64,000 bases of DNA from Vibrio bathopelagicus (GTDB lineage Bacteria; Pseudomonadota; Gammaproteobacteria; Enterobacterales; Vibrionaceae): the NCBI RefSeq assembly GCF_014879975.1, contig NZ_CP062500.1:2666001-2730000 (forward strand), read 5' to 3'. Below the pieces are notes generated by a model that was given only the letters and a program-made list of their open reading frames with translations, made no database searches and was not told the DNA's origin. Below, piece after piece: positions 38,881-48,218 of this stretch; positions within the stretch are counted from its first letter, which is position 1; each line of letters opens with the position of its first letter. The translations under genes and the position numbers were made by a program.

Positions 38881-40785
38881 CTAACGTTTTGTCAGCAGTT
38901 CGTTGATTGCACCTAAGAATTGTGACGGATCTTCCATTGAGCCCTTTTCAGCAAGCATAGCCTGTCCAAGTAGTAGCTCAACCCAGCGACCAAACGCCTG
39001 TTCGTCCGCTTCATCAGCCATCTGCTTAACTAGCGCATGCTCAGGGTTAATCTCAAAGATGTACTTAACTTCAGGAGCAGCTTGACCCGCCGCTTCTAGA
39101 AGTTTAGCCATTTGTGTTCCCATCTCGAAATCGTCGGTAACAACAACAGCAGGCGTAGTTGCTAGCTTGAATGTCGTGCGAACCTCTTTAACACGATCAC
39201 CAAGGTAAACTTGAGTGCGTTCAACAACAGACTTGAACTCTTCTTCCGTCTCTTTCTGCTTCTCTTTCTCTTCTTCACCTTCAAACTTGCTTAGGTCTAA
39301 GCCCGCCTTTGTGATCGACTGAAATTGCTTACCATCAAAATCAGTTAGGTAGTTCATCACATACTCATCAATACGATCGTACATTAGAACCACTTCAATA
39401 CCTTTGGCTTTGAACTGCTCTAAGTGAGGGCTGTTCTTAGCAGCTGCATAGCTGTCCGCCGTTAGGTAATAAATCTTGTCTTGACCTTCCTTCATGCGTT
39501 CAACGTAAGAAGCAAGGCTGATTGTTTGATCAGCAGAATCTACTTCCGTTGACGAGAAACGAAGTAGACCAGCGATCTTCTCTTTGTTCGCCATGTCTTC
39601 CGCAGGGCCTTCTTTCAATACTAGGCCGAACTCTTTCCAAAACTCTAAGTACTTGTCGTTGTCATTCTTCGCCATACGCTCAAGCATAGTCAGAACACGC
39701 TTAGTACATGCGCCACGAAGAGACTGAGTCACTTTGTTGTCTTGAAGAATTTCACGAGACACGTTTAACGGCAGATCATTTGAATCAATTAAGCCACGAA
39801 CGAAACGCATGTAAGATGGCATGAACTGTTCAGCATCATCCATAATGAATACACGCTGTACATAAAGCTTTAAGCCGCTCTTATGGTCACGGTTCATCAT
39901 GTCCCAAGGTGCTTTAGCTGGGATGTAAAGCAGGCTTGTGTAGTCGTTCTTACCTTCAACTTTGTTGTGGCTCCACGTTAATGGATCAGCAAAGTCGTGA
40001 GATACGTGCTTGTAGAACTCTTGGTACTCTTCTTTCTCGATATCAGATTTGTTACGAGTCCAAAGCGCTTGCGCCTTGTTAATCTGTTCCCAATGCTTCT
40101 CTTCGGTGTCTTTACCTTCGTCATCTTTTACTGCAGTTAAGATAGAAACCGGGATGCCGATGTGGTCAGAATATTTACCAATCACTTCACGTAAACGCCA
40201 CTCGTTCAAGAACTCTTTACCGTCTTCACGCATATGAAGAATAATATCAGTACCACGAGATTCTTTAGTGATGTCTTCAATGGTGTAGTCGCCTTCACCC
40301 GCTGAATGCCATTGCACGGCTTCATCGCTTGCCAGTCCAGCAGCGCGAGTTCGAACCGTTACTGCGTCTGCAACGATAAATGCAGAATAGAAACCGACAC
40401 CAAATTGGCCAATAAGTTGAGAGTCTTTACTTTGGTCATCAGACAGCTTTGAGAAAAAGTCAGCCGTACCTGATTTAGCAATCGTGCCCAAATGCTCAAT
40501 AACATTGTCGCGGCTCATGCCGATACCGTTATCAGAAATGGTCAGAGTGTTGGATTCTGCATTGAATGACAACTTCACGCCTAGATCCGCGTCGCCTTGG
40601 TAAAGGTCGCCATTTGATAGCGCTTGAAAACGAAGCTTGTCAGCCGCATCAGATGCGTTAGAGATCAACTCACGTAGGAAAATTTCTTTGTTTGAATACA
40701 GTGAGTGAATCATTAGATGAAGTAGTTGTTTTACTTCAGATTGAAAGCCACGAGTCTCTTTATTTTGCGTTGCTGTTTCGCTCAT
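38881..40785 (-). CDS. htpG: Molecular chaperone HtpG (Hsp90)
   Basis: This bacterial Hsp90 is an ATP-dependent chaperone active on heat-stressed proteins. With ATG 40785 it has 634 residues, the family length. An N-terminal GHKL ATPase domain ([35 protein letters not shown]) is followed by middle and C-terminal dimerisation domains. The frame is open upstream to 40902, but GGAGTAAAAATG and the family N-terminus favour 40785. The extension would run through the sigma-32 promoter. It is divergent from toxR, the known Vibrio arrangement. Confidence 0.96.
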   Translation of the reverse strand: MSETATQNKETRGFQSEVKQLLHLMIHSLYSNKEIFLRELISNASDAADKLRFQALSNGDLYQGDADLGVKLSFNAESNTLTISDNGIGMSRDNVIEHLGTIAKSGTADFFSKLSDDQSKDSQLIGQFGVGFYSAFIVADAVTVRTRAAGLASDEAVQWHSAGEGDYTIEDITKESRGTDIILHMREDGKEFLNEWRLREVIGKYSDHIGIPVSILTAVKDDEGKDTEEKHWEQINKAQALWTRNKSDIEKEEYQEFYKHVSHDFADPLTWSHNKVEGKNDYTSLLYIPAKAPWDMMNRDHKSGLKLYVQRVFIMDDAEQFMPSYMRFVRGLIDSNDLPLNVSREILQDNKVTQSLRGACTKRVLTMLERMAKNDNDKYLEFWKEFGLVLKEGPAEDMANKEKIAGLLRFSSTEVDSADQTISLASYVERMKEGQDKIYYLTADSYAAAKNSPHLEQFKAKGIEVVLMYDRIDEYVMNYLTDFDGKQFQSITKAGLDLSKFEGEEEKEKQKETEEEFKSVVERTQVYLGDRVKEVRTTFKLATTPAVVVTDDFEMGTQMAKLLEAAGQAAPEVKYIFEINPEHALVKQMADEADEQAFGRWVELLLGQAMLAEKGSMEDPSQFLGAINELLTKR

Positions 40786-40862
40786 TTTTACTCCAAAACA
40801 TCTATACTTTATGTTGAATACCGAAAGGGCCGTTACACAGGATGCCACTCTTATGTTCATTA

Positions 40863-40890
40863 ACATGAGGATGACAAATGTAAATTCAAG
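40863..40890 (-). promoter_or_regulatory. Sigma-32 heat-shock promoter of htpG
   Basis: On the minus strand, CTTGAA, 14 bases, CCTCATGT is close to the sigma-32 consensus CTTGAAA-N-CCCCATNT. It lies about 80 bases upstream of the htpG ATG. This is a textbook position for a heat-shock gene. Confidence 0.75.
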
Positions 40891-41055
40891 GTCAAAAATC
40901 ATAAAAACACTGTTTTGTTGATCTGTTTTTATTATCCTTGAGGGTGATAAATATAAAAGAACATAAAAGAAGCCATGATTTGGTGAAGAATGAACGGAAC
41001 TTCACCTGAGATTTGTCTATTTCGCACCCAAAATCATCCAAAATAGAAGAATTCA

Positions 41056-41961
41056 ATGAGCAATATCGGCACAAAGTTTATTCTCGCACAGCGGTTCGTA
41101 TTCGATCCAAACAGCAATTCACTTGTTGATCAGGCCAGTGACGGTGAAGTCGTACGCCTTGGTAGCAATGAAAGCCGCATTCTCCTGATGCTGTCAGAAA
41201 GACCCAATGAAGTTATCACTCGCAACGAATTACACGAATATGTTTGGCGAGACCAAGGCTTTGAGGTGGACGACTCCAGCTTGACGCAAGCGGTATCAAC
41301 ACTCAGAAAAATGTTGAAAGACTCAACTAAGTCTCCAGAATTCGTAAAGACCGTACCAAAGCGTGGTTACCAGTTTATCGCTTCTGTCGAACGTTCTGCT
41401 CCACTTTCGTCAAGCGAACAACCAGTTATGGCTGAAATCGTAGAAAGTGAGATGGAACCGACCTTAGCATTTACGACGACAGCAGAAGAAGTGGTCACCG
41501 AGATGGCCGAATCAGAACCCGCGACTAAGGTTCAAGAGGTTAACGCTGAGGTAGAGCCGAAAGCTGAAACAAACATTGCCACTAGCAAAAATAACAATAA
41601 ATGGACAAGCTTTAGTGTGTTGCTCGCCGCTATCATCATGCCAATTCTGGTATTAACGTTCACTAACCCAGCAGAATCAGAGTTCCTGACTCTGGCAGAA
41701 GTTGATGGAGTGAAGGTTCAGACCCCAATTAACCACCCAGATCTCACCAATTGGCTACCAGCGATAGAGAAATGTGTATTGCGTTACAACACCAATCATG
41801 CCGGAATGTTGAAACCGACTGAAGTGATTGCAACAGGCGGACAAACCAACTACCTTGCCCTCAACTACATTCACCCGCAAGATTACTCGAGCGAAAATGT
41901 AACCCTAAGAATTTACGCAAATCAGTCGGATGTAAACGACATTTGTAACGGTGGTCAGTAA
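41056..41961 (+). CDS. toxR: Transmembrane transcriptional regulator ToxR
   Basis: ToxR is an inner-membrane-bound transcription factor that controls outer-membrane porins and, in V. cholerae, virulence. The 301 residues have an N-terminal winged-helix domain (residues 1-115; NESRILLMLSERPNEVITRNEL, DDSSLTQAVSTLRKML, VPKRGYQF), an acidic variable tether, one membrane helix (SFSVLLAAIIMPILVLTF, about residue 190) and a periplasmic domain with two Cys near the C-terminus able to form a disulfide. toxS follows directly. Divergent htpG is the conserved Vibrio neighbour. Confidence 0.96.
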   Translation: MSNIGTKFILAQRFVFDPNSNSLVDQASDGEVVRLGSNESRILLMLSERPNEVITRNELHEYVWRDQGFEVDDSSLTQAVSTLRKMLKDSTKSPEFVKTVPKRGYQFIASVERSAPLSSSEQPVMAEIVESEMEPTLAFTTTAEEVVTEMAESEPATKVQEVNAEVEPKAETNIATSKNNNKWTSFSVLLAAIIMPILVLTFTNPAESEFLTLAEVDGVKVQTPINHPDLTNWLPAIEKCVLRYNTNHAGMLKPTEVIATGGQTNYLALNYIHPQDYSSENVTLRIYANQSDVNDICNGGQ

Positions 41962-41962
41962 C

Positions 41963-42478
41963 ATGAAATTAAAAGTATCGATTATTTTACTGGTTCTATC
42001 TGCATTTTTGAGTGGTTGGTTATATTGGGGCAGCGATGCAAAAGTAGAGCGCTTGCTCACTCAGCATGAATGGCAATCGAAAATGGTGACGCTGATTAGC
42101 GATAACAAACAAGCTGACTCAATAGGCCCGCTTCGTAAAGTTGAATTGTCATCTAATGCTAAATACTTACCGAACGGCACTTACCTGAGAATGTCAGTGG
42201 TTAGGCTATATAGCACCCAAACAGCACCTGCAAATGTGATCAACATCTCTGAGACCGGCCAATGGGATATCAACGATAATTACCTACTGGTTTCTCCGAC
42301 AGAGTTTAAAGACGTAACCTCGGCTCAACGCCAGGATTTCTCACAAGAGCAGCTCGAACTGATCACTCAGGTTATCAAAATGGATGCCGAGCAAAGCCGA
42401 CGCATCGATATCGTTAACCCGAAAGCTCTGCTACTGACTAGCTTGAACCACGGTTCTACTGTGTTGTTTTCAAACTAA
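41963..42478 (+). CDS. toxS: ToxR-stabilising transmembrane protein ToxS
   Basis: ToxS binds the ToxR periplasmic domain and stabilises it. The 171 residues have one N-terminal membrane segment (KVSIILLVLSAFLSGWLY) and a periplasmic domain with the WLYWGSDAKVERLLTQHEWQ start typical of ToxS. The ATG at 41963 lies one base after the toxR stop. A GTG at 41951, overlapping toxR, is a possible but less likely start. A terminator follows. Confidence 0.93.
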   Translation: MKLKVSIILLVLSAFLSGWLYWGSDAKVERLLTQHEWQSKMVTLISDNKQADSIGPLRKVELSSNAKYLPNGTYLRMSVVRLYSTQTAPANVINISETGQWDINDNYLLVSPTEFKDVTSAQRQDFSQEQLELITQVIKMDAEQSRRIDIVNPKALLLTSLNHGSTVLFSN

Positions 42479-42496
42479 CTCTCTCGAGTAATAAAT

Positions 42497-42520
42497 AAAG
42501 GGGCATGATGCCCCTTTTTT
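42497..42520 (+). terminator. Terminator of toxRS
   Basis: The stem AAGGGGCA / TGCCCCTT has a TGA loop and is followed by a T-run. Confidence 0.9.
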
Positions 42521-42690
42521 GTATCTAATTTCTAACATAAGATCTATCGATCTGTATTAATTCACTTACCCTATTGTCGAACTCTCCTCCTATCCAACTT
42601 TTCAAGTAACTAGCTCGTCAAAATGGCATTTGAAATATTAACGTTTGCCGTTGGTATTAAGTTACTGTTATAGAATTTAAAAGGTTAATC

Positions 42691-43002
42691 ATGACGACAG
42701 AATCAAACTCGGTAAGTACATCAATCACCAAGGCAACAATCGCAATACACTATTGCCGTCAATGTAATTGGATGCTTCGCTCTAGCTGGTTATGCCAAGA
42801 ACTGCTGCATACCTTCAGCGAAGAAATTGAACAGGTGAGCTTACACCCAGATACAGGAGGTCGATTTGAGATTTTTTGTAATGGAGTGCAGATCTGGGAA
42901 AGAAAAGTGGATGGAGGTTTTCCTGAGGCGAAAGTGCTGAAGCAAAGAGTTAGAAACATCATTGCTCCAGACAGAGATCTTGGCCACGTAGACTCAAAAT
43001 AA
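42691..43002 (+). CDS. SelT/SelW/SelH-like thioredoxin-fold protein (Cys form)
   Basis: The 103-residue protein matches the Rdx (SelW/SelT/SelH) family. A beta strand (TKATIAIHY) leads into the CxxC motif CRQC at residues 22-25, where some homologs have selenocysteine, and later come TGGRFEIFCNGVQIWERKVDGGFPEAKVLKQRVR and a basic/acidic tail. No in-frame TGA lies at the motif, so this is a Cys form. A redox role is inferred; partners are unknown. The gene stands alone with an AAGG ribosome site, 33 bases from the end of the convergent yfcE-like gene. Confidence 0.82.
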   Translation: MTTESNSVSTSITKATIAIHYCRQCNWMLRSSWLCQELLHTFSEEIEQVSLHPDTGGRFEIFCNGVQIWERKVDGGFPEAKVLKQRVRNIIAPDRDLGHVDSK

Positions 43003-43035
43003 GCCCTTTTCGAAGCCGTGACCGATTCAGTTTAT

Positions 43036-43581
43036 TTACAACTGCCCGCTCACTAGTAGATCACCTTCAAGGCTAACCACTTTAAACGTACCGTTTTCAT
43101 ATAACCCATAGCTTGCAGCATGATCATTTCGTGGGAATGTCGCCGAGCTTGGATTAAAGATGAAGATGCCATCCTGATATTCAGCGACAGGAATATGAGT
43201 ATGACCATGAGCAATCACATCGCCCGCTTTTAACGCTGGACGCTTACTTGAGTTGTAAAGGTGACCATGAGTTAAAAAGATACGCTGACCCGATTCTAGT
43301 AGCACCCACGAATAGTCCATCATCATAGGGAAAGACAGCAGCATTTGGTCCACTTCACTGTCGCAATTACCACGAACCGCGATGATCTCTTGAGAAAACT
43401 CATTCAGTTTTTCAGCAACCGCTGGCGGGTTGTACCCTTCAGGAATCGGGTTTCTAGGACCATGATTCAGGATATCGCCAAGCAAAACTAAATATTGAGC
43501 ACCAGACGCTTGGTATAACGCTAATACCTTTTCTGTCGCTGGCAGTGACCCATGTAAATCTGAAGCAAAAAATAATTTCAC
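43036..43581 (-). CDS. yfcE: YfcE-type metallophosphodiesterase
   Basis: The 181-residue calcineurin-like phosphoesterase has the full set of metal motifs: FFASDLHGSLP, LLGDILNHGPRN, VRGNCDSEVD, LTHGHLY and AHGHTHIP. E. coli YfcE hydrolyses artificial phosphodiesters with Mn; the natural substrate is unknown. It starts 47 bases after the CBS-protein gene on the same strand, with no terminator seen between, so it could be a fifth member of the DUF1538 operon, although the link may be only positional. Confidence 0.9.
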   Translation of the reverse strand: MKLFFASDLHGSLPATEKVLALYQASGAQYLVLLGDILNHGPRNPIPEGYNPPAVAEKLNEFSQEIIAVRGNCDSEVDQMLLSFPMMMDYSWVLLESGQRIFLTHGHLYNSSKRPALKAGDVIAHGHTHIPVAEYQDGIFIFNPSSATFPRNDHAASYGLYENGTFKVVSLEGDLLVSGQL

Positions 43582-43628
43582 ACGTACTTCTCCATAAAAT
43601 TTATGAGGCTATTGTACGTATCGAAAAG

Positions 43629-44036
43629 CTAAACGTCACCTCTCGCCATACCGTTGATCACGATATTATTGTAACTAACCATCCCAACTATCTTATTGTC
43701 ACTGACCACCGGAGCGCGACTGATACCAAAACGTTCAAACAAGCGCGCACAATACTTCACATTCATATCAGCAGACACAGTCAAAGCAGGCTTGGTCATA
43801 ATTTCATAAACGTTGGTTCGCTTTGGAGAACGGTTCTTAGCCAGTACTTTTTTGGCAATGTCATTCATCAACACGATGCCGTACTCATCATCCTCGTGGC
43901 GTTTATCGACGATGATCGCTTTAACTTTGTGTTTTTTCGCCATCTCAATCGCTTCCAATACCGTGGTTAACCCATCAATAATCACATACGTATTGGCCAT
44001 TACATCGCCTACACGGATCTTTTCACTGGTACTCAT
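43629..44036 (-). CDS. CBS-domain pair protein of the DUF1538 operon
   Basis: The 135-residue protein consists almost wholly of two CBS domains. The first is MANTYVIIDGLTTVLEAIEMAKKHKVKAIIV; the second is IMTKPALTVSADMNVKYCARLFERFGISRAPVV ... GMVSYNNIV. Such modules bind adenine nucleotides and regulate transporters or enzymes. The start overlaps the P-II-like gene by 4 bases (ATGA), so it is translationally coupled to the membrane proteins. It is likely to be a nucleotide sensor for them; this is an inference from context. Confidence 0.88.
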   Translation of the reverse strand: MSTSEKIRVGDVMANTYVIIDGLTTVLEAIEMAKKHKVKAIIVDKRHEDDEYGIVLMNDIAKKVLAKNRSPKRTNVYEIMTKPALTVSADMNVKYCARLFERFGISRAPVVSDNKIVGMVSYNNIVINGMARGDV

Positions 44037-44383
44037 AGTTCATCCTCCACAACCTTGGTTAACGTTTCGACTTGATGAGCGACGCCGACCGCATCTTCAA
44101 CATCAATCTGCACAGCGATCCCCTGACCAGACTCCTGATCGAACTCCCCGACTTCACCGATGGTTTCAAGAATATGCCTCGCCAAATGCTCTTCAACCAC
44201 AAACAGCAGCACATCTTTTTGCACCTCTAACGTTAAACCAAAGAAGGTACGTTTTTGGTTTAAGCCCTGCCCTCGGGCATTGTTAATCACCGTAGCACCG
44301 GTTGCACCCGCATCACGCGCGGCGTCGAGCACGATGTCTGTCTTGCTCTCTTCTACAAACGCTAAGATAAGTTTAAAGCGCAT
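44033..44383 (-). CDS. P-II-family signalling protein of the DUF1538 operon
   Basis: The 116-residue product has the P-II/GlnB fold signs: [33 protein letters not shown], then GQGLNQKRTFFGLTLEVQKDVLLFVVEEHLA. It lacks the usual T-loop Tyr region of GlnB and is therefore P-II-like rather than a nitrogen regulator. It overlaps the upstream DUF1538 gene by 11 bases and the CBS gene by 4. Related trimers usually bind nucleotides and gate a neighbouring transporter, which is the likely role here. Confidence 0.85.
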   Translation of the reverse strand: MRFKLILAFVEESKTDIVLDAARDAGATGATVINNARGQGLNQKRTFFGLTLEVQKDVLLFVVEEHLARHILETIGEVGEFDQESGQGIAVQIDVEDAVGVAHQVETLTKVVEDEL

Positions 44384-45167
44384 CTTTGCTCTCCTTAGAG
44401 AATTGTGATCGGTTTAGCCATTGCGTTATTTGGGCGTACCCCATCACGGATATAATTGGAAATAAGCTTGCGAATGCAATTAACCCAAAGCCATCGATCA
44501 CCGGGTTTCTTCCTGGCACCGTTGACGCTAATCCCAAACCAAGTGCTGTTACTAAAGGAACCGTTACCGTTGAGGTCGTCACACCGCCAGAATCGTAAGC
44601 TAATGGAATAATCAATTTGGGCGCGTAAAAGGTTTGAATCACCACAATGACATAGCCAAAAATGATGTAGTAATGAATCGGGTCGCCAGCCACGATGCGA
44701 TAACTGCCCAGAGAGATGCCAATCGCAACGCCTAACGCCACAGCGATTCTCAAGCCATTAATGCGAATACTGCCACCAGATACTTGGTTCGCTTTAATGG
44801 CCACAGCGATCAGTGAAGGCTCGGCTATTGTGGTACTAAACCCAATACAGAACGCGAAGAGGTAGACCCAATAATAATCAAACCAAGCCAACGCTTGACC
44901 TGAACTCAGTTTGAACTCCGTTAGAAAACTCGATTCCGTCAGCTGCATCGCCATTGTTTCACCGAGAGGAAACAGCGCGAGCTCTAGCCCCATCAAGAAT
45001 AGTGATAAGCCAAGAATCACGTAGAAAAAGCCGAGTAATACTTTAGCGAGATTCGTAACAGGTTTACGTAATACCGCTAACTGAAAACCAAAGATAATGA
45101 CCGCAATGGGGATCACATCGGTAACGGTACCAAGAAAGGTATCGACAAATTGCTGCACGCTGATCAT
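44373..45167 (-). CDS. DUF1538 membrane protein, second copy
   Basis: The 264-residue protein has about 7-8 hydrophobic segments. It shares long motifs with its upstream neighbour: [11 protein letters not shown], then [20 protein letters not shown] and the following [20 protein letters not shown]. The two are clear paralogs that could form one heterodimeric transporter, since some bacteria carry both halves in one polypeptide. The start overlaps the upstream gene by 4 bases. Transport is inferred; I recall, but cannot verify, a report of a DUF1538 pair (UmpAB) acting as a cation/proton antiporter. Confidence 0.88.
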   Translation of the reverse strand: MISVQQFVDTFLGTVTDVIPIAVIIFGFQLAVLRKPVTNLAKVLLGFFYVILGLSLFLMGLELALFPLGETMAMQLTESSFLTEFKLSSGQALAWFDYYWVYLFAFCIGFSTTIAEPSLIAVAIKANQVSGGSIRINGLRIAVALGVAIGISLGSYRIVAGDPIHYYIIFGYVIVVIQTFYAPKLIIPLAYDSGGVTTSTVTVPLVTALGLGLASTVPGRNPVIDGFGLIAFASLFPIISVMGYAQITQWLNRSQFSKESKDAL

Positions 45168-45898
45168 GTCACTACCATTCCATAGACCATGACAAACATC
45201 ATTGGCAACAGTGAAGCAAAAGCAATCAAACCAAAACCATCTATCATAGGATTCCGCCCCTTAATCGCAGACGCGAGACCCACTCCCAACGCCGTAACCA
45301 AAGGAACGGTAATAGTCGATGTTGTAACGCCTCCAGAATCGTAAGCAATCCCGATGATGTTCTCCGGAGCAAAAGCCGTGAGAACCACCACACCGATATA
45401 ACCACCAATGATCATATACTGAATTGGCCAGCCTTTTAATATTCGCAATACGCCAAGCAAAATGGCGATACCCACCGACAACGCCACTGTAAATCGTAAG
45501 CCATTCGCGTAGTGCTCCATCTCCTCTAAAGAGTTAGGAATAACACCGCCCTCAGCGGCTACTTCTGCCGCTTCCGCAGCAACAGCTGTCAAAGCGGGTT
45601 CCGCAATGGTCGTGCCAAACCCCAAACAAAAGGCAAAGGTCAGTAACCAGAACACGCTCCCCTTGCGTGCAAATGCTTGAGCCATGGATTCGCCGATTGG
45701 AAACAGCCCTATTTCGAGTCCAAAAATAAAGAAGGTCAGCCCTAAGACAACCAGTACTAAACCAAATAAAATGGATAACAGATGAGGAAGGGGTTCCTGA
45801 AGGACAACGAGCTGAAAGAAAGCAATCACCGCTACAATCGGCAATAGATCTCTTAAGCTGCCTAGCATGGCTTTAAATAAAGCTAGCACTGCCCTCAT
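45164..45898 (-). CDS. DUF1538 membrane protein, first copy
   Basis: This first gene of the operon (244 residues, about 6-7 hydrophobic segments) carries the paired motifs [18 protein letters not shown] and [20 protein letters not shown], followed by [19 protein letters not shown]. The TTIAEP and SGGVTTST elements are conserved between the two copies and are good candidates for the substrate path. A 300-base noncoding region separates it from the divergent yfcH-like gene. The operon continues by ATGA-type overlaps into a P-II-like and a CBS protein, suggesting nucleotide-controlled transport. Confidence 0.88.
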   Translation of the reverse strand: MRAVLALFKAMLGSLRDLLPIVAVIAFFQLVVLQEPLPHLLSILFGLVLVVLGLTFFIFGLEIGLFPIGESMAQAFARKGSVFWLLTFAFCLGFGTTIAEPALTAVAAEAAEVAAEGGVIPNSLEEMEHYANGLRFTVALSVGIAILLGVLRILKGWPIQYMIIGGYIGVVVLTAFAPENIIGIAYDSGGVTTSTITVPLVTALGVGLASAIKGRNPMIDGFGLIAFASLLPMMFVMVYGMVVT

Positions 45899-46198
45899 CG
45901 CGATTCCTTCTCGTTGAGATAACGTCTGGTTATAAGTTACTCATAATGATGACAAATCCTTATCAAAGCTTATGTGACAAATATTACGCAGTTGGTAACA
46001 TATCCGAGTAAAATCCATAAGTGTGATAACGGTACACATCCTAACTTGGTGAATTTAATTTCAATCTTTCATAAATTGAAAACACGTAATTTAGGTATCA
46101 CACGATTGAAACCAACTGATCGTTATAGTGATTTTTTCGTATTGGTTGGCGATTAAAAACAAGCCACGTCTATAATTATGTTTAATAAGGAGATTGGT
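45899..46198. other. Divergent promoter region of the DUF1538 operon and yfcH
   Basis: This noncoding AT-rich region of 300 bases holds promoters for both directions. I found no palindrome or recognisable operator of useful quality. An open stretch of 60 codons at 45974-46156 has no good ribosome site and unremarkable composition and is not called. A strong AAGGAG lies just before the yfcH ATG at 46199. Confidence 0.6.
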
Positions 46199-47113
46199 AT
46201 GAAGATATTGTTAACTGGTGGTACTGGATTTATTGGCTCTGAATTGATCAAGAGTTGGAACACTGACGACGTGACTTTGCTGACAAGAAGTCCAGATAAA
46301 GCAAAGCAAAGCCTGCACCACCTGAACCAAAACAACCTTCACTACATACAATCCCTTGATGAACTCAACAACCTCAATGACTTCGATGTGGTGGTTAATC
46401 TTGCTGGTGAACCGATCGCAGACAAGCGTTGGAGCGAACAACAAAAAGAGAGAATCTGTAGTAGCCGCTGGCACATTACAGAAAAACTGGTCGAGTTAAT
46501 TCATGCTAGCAGCAACCCACCCGAGGTTTTTATTAGCGGTTCAGCCGTTGGCTATTATGGCGATCAACAACAACAGCCGTTTGACGAGTCATTACAAGTT
46601 GAGGATGACAGTTTCCCACATAAAGTCTGTGCTCACTGGGAAGAGATAGCGAAGCGAGCCCAATCAGATAGCACGCGTGTGATCCTACTTCGAACGGGGA
46701 TTGTGTTGGGCGAAAATGGCGGCGCACTTAAGAAGATGCTAATGCCCTACAAACTCGGTGTAGGTGGGCCTCTAGGTTCAGGCAAGCAGTACATGCCATG
46801 GATTCACATGCTAGATATGGTGAGAGCCATCAACCACTTGTTGTCTATTCCTCACGCTCAAGGCGAGTTTAATATGTGCGCTCCGCACCCTGTGACTAAC
46901 AAACTGTTCAGCAGCACGTTAGCCAAACAACTGGGCCGACCTCATTTCTTGTTCACACCGAAATGGGCAATGTCGCTTCTGATGGGGGAATCATCATGCT
47001 TGCTATTCGACAGCATTCGATCCAAACCAAAGAAACTCACCGAAATGGGATTCATCTTTAGTTACTCAAGAATCGAACCTGCACTAAAAAACTTGTTACA
47101 ACATCAAGACTAA
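46199..47113 (+). CDS. yfcH: TIGR01777 / YfcH-type epimerase-like protein
   Basis: This NAD(P)-binding extended SDR-like protein of 304 residues starts MKILLTGGTGFIGSELIKSW, with the GxxGxxG motif at residues 7-13. It contains VVNLAGEPIADKRWSEQQK, the family hallmark, and PWIHMLDMVRAINHLL, with a C-terminal DUF1731-like region. The catalytic chemistry is not established. The ATG at 46199 is preceded by AAGGAG; an upstream ATG at 46178 is rejected for lack of a ribosome site. A following SDR gene begins 43 bases later and is probably co-transcribed. Confidence 0.88.
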   Translation: MKILLTGGTGFIGSELIKSWNTDDVTLLTRSPDKAKQSLHHLNQNNLHYIQSLDELNNLNDFDVVVNLAGEPIADKRWSEQQKERICSSRWHITEKLVELIHASSNPPEVFISGSAVGYYGDQQQQPFDESLQVEDDSFPHKVCAHWEEIAKRAQSDSTRVILLRTGIVLGENGGALKKMLMPYKLGVGGPLGSGKQYMPWIHMLDMVRAINHLLSIPHAQGEFNMCAPHPVTNKLFSSTLAKQLGRPHFLFTPKWAMSLLMGESSCLLFDSIRSKPKKLTEMGFIFSYSRIEPALKNLLQHQD

Positions 47114-47156
47114 TTCTTTACCCTAGAGTTATAGAGACTCTAATAAAGGATTAAGC

Positions 47157-47984
47157 GTGAACAAGTCGATTCTTATTACTGGTTGTTCAACGGGTATTGG
47201 TTACACATGCGCTCATGCGCTTCAAAAGCGTGGTTTTCATGTCATTGCATCGTGTCGTCATCCGCAAGATGTGCAGCGTCTGCAAGATGAAGGACTGACC
47301 TGCATACAGCTCGACCTTTCTGATCAAGAAAGCATTGAACAAGCTGCACTGCTTGCTATTGAGCTGGCACCTAACGGATTGTATGGCTTATTCAACAACG
47401 GCGCTTATGGTCAAGCAGGAGCCTTAGAAGACTTGCCGACACAAGGGCTCAAAGAACAGTTCGAAACGAATTTCTTTGGTTGGCACCATCTTGTTTGTCA
47501 AATCCTTCCGCACATGCGCGAGCGCGGCGAAGGTCGCATCGTTCAAAACAGTTCAGTCCTAGGCTTTGCTGCAATGAAATATCGTGGCGCTTACAACGCT
47601 TCGAAGTTCGCGCTTGAAGGATGGACAGATACGTTACGTTTAGAACTGCATGGTAGCGGTATACATATCTCGTTATTACAACCAGGTCCAATTGAAACCC
47701 AGTTTAGAAACAACGCCCTGAAAGCATTCAATAAATGGATCACCATTACTGACAGCGCTCATCAGGAAGCTTATCAACAGCAAAAAGACCGACTCGAAAA
47801 AGAATCATCAAACAACGCTTTTGTTCTGCCTCCGGAGAGCTGCATAGAGCCCGTATTACACGCATTAACAGCGCGTAAACCTAAACTAAGATATCGAGTA
47901 ACAACGCCGACCAAAGTCTTCGCTGTGCTAAAAAGGATTCTACCGAATCGTTGGCTAGACCCTATTTTGAGAAAAGCTGCATAA
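47157..47984 (+). CDS. Short-chain dehydrogenase/reductase
   Basis: This classical SDR of 275 residues has the cofactor motif ITGCSTGIGYTCA (about residues 6-18), the LFNNGAYG segment, the catalytic Ser in VQNSSVLGF and the YNASK active-site pair near residues 142-146. The cofactor and substrate are not determinable. The start is GTG at 47157, with AAGGA about 6 bases upstream. It follows yfcH closely, so an operon is likely. The first terminator downstream is the very stable hairpin at 48219-48270, beyond the candidate small ORF. Confidence 0.88.
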   Translation: MNKSILITGCSTGIGYTCAHALQKRGFHVIASCRHPQDVQRLQDEGLTCIQLDLSDQESIEQAALLAIELAPNGLYGLFNNGAYGQAGALEDLPTQGLKEQFETNFFGWHHLVCQILPHMRERGEGRIVQNSSVLGFAAMKYRGAYNASKFALEGWTDTLRLELHGSGIHISLLQPGPIETQFRNNALKAFNKWITITDSAHQEAYQQQKDRLEKESSNNAFVLPPESCIEPVLHALTARKPKLRYRVTTPTKVFAVLKRILPNRWLDPILRKAA

Positions 47985-48113
47985 TTTTCTAACTTTGAAT
48001 GCATCGTCGCAAACTTTAATGTAACGATGTAATTTTTCCGTAACAATAAGATGTCATGATTTAGCCTATCTCATCGATTATCCCCAATTGATGAATCTAC
48101 TTCTGGATATTTC

Positions 48114-48179
48114 ATGACTTTAAACCGCCTGAATTGGGTTGGTGTGAGTCTGGCTATTACGTTGTTTATTCTGTTTTGA
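48114..48179 (+). CDS. Candidate 21-residue hydrophobic peptide
   Basis: The frame starts at ATG 48114 and ends at TGA 48179. It encodes a basic N-terminus (MTLNRLNW), then a single hydrophobic helix (VGVSLAITLFILF), the shape of many bacterial small membrane proteins and type I toxins. A GGA seven bases upstream is a weak ribosome site. An 8-codon frame (ATG 48091) ends in an ATGA overlap with this start and could couple translation. It is followed 40 bases later by a strong terminator. No homology is claimed; it could be chance. Confidence 0.35.
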   Translation: MTLNRLNWVGVSLAITLFILF

Positions 48180-48218
48180 ATATCTCACGCAACGCCTCAC
48201 TAACCATCTCAAAGATTA

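Noticed and set aside
45974..46156. A 60-codon open frame in the DUF1538/yfcH divergent region
   Set aside because: It has no ribosome site, an atypical composition and sits in the shared promoter region; no family is recognisable.
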